This document shows positions 32,784-34,836 of a stretch of 34,836 nucleotides of DNA, one piece after another. The DNA comes from Bradyrhizobium guangdongense (GTDB lineage Bacteria; Pseudomonadota; Alphaproteobacteria; Rhizobiales; Xanthobacteraceae): NCBI RefSeq assembly GCF_006483445.1, contig NZ_PPPT01000134.1, positions 1-34,836 of the forward strand, in the 5' to 3' direction. Position 1 is the stretch's first letter; each line of letters begins with the position of its first letter. The notes beneath the pieces were generated by a model. The model saw only the letters and a program-made list of their open reading frames with translations, was not told where the DNA came from and searched no databases. The translations under genes and the position numbers were made by a program.

Positions 32784-32827
32784 CGTCATTCCGGGGCGAT
32801 GCCAACGGCATCGAACCCGGAATGACG
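32784..32827. repeat. Palindromic repeat after the acyl-CoA ligase gene
   Basis: Arms CGTCATTCCGGG and CCCGGAATGACG are perfect inverse complements enclosing a second perfect stem CGATGCC / GGCATCG with an AAC loop. It is the best-preserved of three related copies in the window (others near 9651 and 33808) and could terminate the ligase transcript, though no T-run follows. Confidence 0.8.
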
Positions 32828-32941
32828 CCTGATACAACGGCCGGAACCCTTGAATTTGCAGCCGGGGCATGGTCTCAACGGCCATCGTCGCGCCGGTTCG
32901 GCCGGCGCCGCCCCTCAAAACTCCGGCAGAGTTCGACCCCG

Positions 32942-33796
32942 ATGGCCCGCAGGTTTTCCGCTCCCTACCAGTCGGAGCCCGTGTCCAGCCTCGCGACCTG
33001 GGCGCGAAACCTGGCCGTGTTCGCGGTGGTGGCGGTGGTGGTGTCCATCATCATCGTCCGGTTCGGCTTCCTGGAGATCAAGCCGGCGCTCGCGACCTTC
33101 TTCGGCGGGCTGGCAATTGCCGCGCTTTCCATCCTGCTCGGGCTCGCGGGCTTCGCCGCGATCTGGCAGAACGGTTCGCGCGGCATGGCGCGCATCCTGC
33201 TCGCCTTCCTGATCGACGGGCTGATCCTCGCCTATCCCGCCTACCTCGCTTTGCAGTACCGCAGGCTGCCGGCGATCCACGACATCACCACCGATCCGAT
33301 CGATCCGCCGCGGTTCGAAGCGCTCGCCCGCCTGCGCACCGGCGACGGTGCCAACCCGGCCGTGTATGCCGGCCTCTACTCCGCCGAGCAGCAACGCCAG
33401 TTCTATCCCGAGATCGAGCCGGTCGAACTCGAGATCTCCGCCGACCGCGCCTATGCGATCGCGCTCCAGCTCGTCAACAAGCGCAAATGGCTCGTCATCG
33501 ACGAGCGCGCGCCACAGCCGCCGCGCCGCGTCGGCCGCATCGAGGCGGTGGCGCGCTCACCGATCATGGGCTTTCGCGAGGACATCTCGATCCGGGTGGT
33601 TGCCGATGGCGAGGATTCCCGCGTCGATATCCGTTCCGCCTCGCGCTATTTCGAGAGCGACCTCGGCAGCAACGCCGCGCGCGTGAGCAAGTTCATCGAA
33701 GATCTCAATACCGCGGCCGACTCCGACGCGCTCAAGCCCGTCAAGAAGACTCCGGTGGCGCCGGCCAAGCCGGTTGCGAAGACGGTGAAGAAGTGA
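32942..33796 (+). CDS. DUF1499 membrane protein
   Basis: 284 residues from ATG 32942. Three hydrophobic segments are visible in the first 110 residues (LAVFAVVAVVVSIIIVRF; ALATFFGGLAIAALSILLGL; RILLAFLIDGLILAYPAYLA). The C-terminal part has VELEISADRAYAIALQLVNK, a GRIEAVARSPIMGFREDISI segment and DIRSASRYFESDLGSNAARV, the DUF1499 signature (R-S-x-SR-x-x-x-x-D-x-G-x-NAxRI). A Lys/Pro/Ala-rich tail ends the protein. The function of the family is unknown; the in-phase extension upstream to 32822 runs into the repeat and is not credible. Confidence 0.88.
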   Translation: MARRFSAPYQSEPVSSLATWARNLAVFAVVAVVVSIIIVRFGFLEIKPALATFFGGLAIAALSILLGLAGFAAIWQNGSRGMARILLAFLIDGLILAYPAYLALQYRRLPAIHDITTDPIDPPRFEALARLRTGDGANPAVYAGLYSAEQQRQFYPEIEPVELEISADRAYAIALQLVNKRKWLVIDERAPQPPRRVGRIEAVARSPIMGFREDISIRVVADGEDSRVDIRSASRYFESDLGSNAARVSKFIEDLNTAADSDALKPVKKTPVAPAKPVAKTVKK

Positions 33797-33807
33797 CGCG
33801 ATAGCGT

Positions 33808-33825
33808 CATCCGGGGCGATGGGTT
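33808..33825. repeat. Half copy of the CGTCATTCCGGGGCGATG repeat
   Basis: Only the left part, CGTCATCCGGGGCGATG, is kept, between the convergent DUF1499 and MBL-fold genes. Compare with the full copy at 32784-32827. Confidence 0.5.
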
Positions 33826-34747
33826 AGGCGCCGGCCATCCGGTACGTCCCGCCGATCACGGGATCGCCGTCGGTCGCCACCACGCCACGGGCGACGAGGT
33901 CTTCCAGATGCGCCAGCACCGAATAGCCGGCCGCCGTGGTGAGCCGGGGATCGATGCCGATATAGATCGCGCGCACCATGGTCGGGATGTCGGTTTCGCC
34001 CTTGGCAAGCCGATGCAGGATCGAGGCCTCGCGCGCCTTGCGGTGGCGGATCAGGAAGCGCACAAAGCGCTGGCCATCCGGGATCTCCGGCCCGTGGCCC
34101 GAGAAATACAGATCTTCCTCGCGCGCGGCGAGCCGTTCGAGCGAATCCATGTAGTCGATCATCGAGCCGTCGGGCGGCGCCACGATCGAGGTCGACCAGC
34201 CCATCACGTGATCTCCGACGAAGGTGAATTTGCGATCCGGCCAGGCGAAGGCGAGATGGTTCGCGGTGTGGCCGGGCGTCGCCACGGCCTCCAGCCGCCA
34301 GCCGGCGCCCTCGATGACGTCGCCATGTGCCACCTTCACGTCAGGTGCAAAGTCACGGTCGGAGCCCGATTCCGGATTGTGCTTCTCGCTCTCGAAGCGC
34401 GGGCGCGAGGCGCGATGCGGGCCCTCGGCATAGACGGTTGCACCCGTCGCCTGCTTGATCCGGGAGGTATTGGGCGAGTGGTCGCGATGCGTATGGGTGA
34501 CCAGGATATGCGTGACGGTCTCGCCCTTGACGGCATCGAGCAATGCTGCCGCATGGGCCGCATCGTCAGGACCGGGATCGATGATCGCGACCTTGCCGGT
34601 GCCTAGGATGTAGCTGACCGTGCCGGTGAAGGTGAACGGACTGGGATTGTTGCAGAGGACGCGCCGCACGCCGGGACGGACCTCTTCAACGACGCCGGGC
34701 TTGAGCGGAAAGTTGCGGTTGAACGGGACGTCGTCGTTGTCGGACAT
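33824..34747 (-). CDS. MBL-fold metallo-hydrolase (LACTB2-like)
   Basis: 307 residues from ATG 34747 (MSDNDDVPFNRNF); the frame extends to 34798 through the repeat downstream and those residues are not real. Metal-binding motifs are THTHRDHSPNT (H-x-H-x-D-H), ATPGHTANHLAF, FVGDHVMGW and YFSGHGPEI. The C-terminal helical part (FVRFLIRHRKAREASILHRL) matches the LACTB2/beta-lactamase-like 2 group, whose eukaryotic member is a ribonuclease; bacterial substrates are mostly unknown. Confidence 0.93.
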   Translation of the reverse strand: MSDNDDVPFNRNFPLKPGVVEEVRPGVRRVLCNNPSPFTFTGTVSYILGTGKVAIIDPGPDDAAHAAALLDAVKGETVTHILVTHTHRDHSPNTSRIKQATGATVYAEGPHRASRPRFESEKHNPESGSDRDFAPDVKVAHGDVIEGAGWRLEAVATPGHTANHLAFAWPDRKFTFVGDHVMGWSTSIVAPPDGSMIDYMDSLERLAAREEDLYFSGHGPEIPDGQRFVRFLIRHRKAREASILHRLAKGETDIPTMVRAIYIGIDPRLTTAAGYSVLAHLEDLVARGVVATDGDPVIGGTYRMAGA

Positions 34748-34772
34748 GGCTTGCTCATACCTTGCTGACTTC

Positions 34773-34836
34773 GTCATGCCCGGCCTTGTGCCGGGCATCC
34801 ACGTTCTTCGCGTGGTTCAAGACGTGGATGGCCGGG
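34773..34836. repeat. Palindromic repeat of the GTCATGCCCGGCCTTGTGCCGGGCAT type, cut by the window end
   Basis: ATGCCCGG (34776-34783) and CCGGGCAT (34791-34798) pair around CCTTGTG, followed by CCACGTTCTT and a CAAGACGTGGATGGCCGGG end. This element is abundant in Bradyrhizobium intergenic DNA. The right part may continue beyond the window. Confidence 0.75.

Overview
The window looks like chromosome of a Bradyrhizobium-type alphaproteobacterium (Nitrobacteraceae). The base composition is GC-rich, and the block pdxH / 17-kDa-type lipoprotein / J-domain protein / fabI / phosphatase / aroC is typical of that group. Extensin-like, DUF1194 and DUF1499 proteins are present, and several families of short palindromic repeats common in these genomes are scattered between genes. 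This assignment rests on protein and repeat recognition, not on a database search. I see no tRNA, rRNA, CRISPR array, prophage or insertion sequence.

Layout. (1) 1-1150: the 3' end of a TrmA/RlmD-type RNA methyltransferase, a GNAT acetyltransferase and a decayed VOC-family fragment. (2) 1150-7346: a sugar-uptake operon with a ROK regulator, a solute-binding protein, two permeases, an ATPase and a sugar-dehydrogenase-like SDR; a strong palindrome sits on the regulator start. (3) 7538-9504: an exported Acg-type nitroreductase convergent with a DUF1194 VWA-like protein. (4) 9757-13077: a fluoride-response locus. A clear fluoride (crcB-motif) riboswitch leads into an MFS transporter, two CrcB/Fluc channel subunits separated by two direct copies of a long palindromic repeat, a DUF190 protein and a divergent ClpS. 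(5) 13175-18102: an orphan NitT/TauT-type binding protein joined to the tail of a lost FAD oxidoreductase, a divergent LysR / flavin-monooxygenase pair, and an aldo-keto reductase. (6) 18507-22382, minus strand: class III adenylate cyclase, aroC, histidine phosphatase and fabI. (7) 22509-23913: an ECF sigma / anti-sigma pair. (8) 24234-27270: J-domain chaperone, small lipoprotein, pdxH and an SDR. (9) 27460-34836: a small zinc-ribbon protein, CorA, an L,D-transpeptidase, an extensin-like protein, an acyl-CoA ligase, a DUF1499 membrane protein and an MBL-fold hydrolase, with several palindromic repeats.

The most interesting locus is the fluoride cassette. An MFS protein is its first gene, directly behind the aptamer and a terminator-like hairpin. 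The two CrcB proteins have opposite positive-inside charge patterns, suggesting an antiparallel heterodimer. A ClpS lacking the usual gatekeeper methionine follows closely. Whether MFS and ClpS truly take part in fluoride tolerance is inference. The rest is mostly ordinary core or metabolic chromosome with a few good operator candidates.
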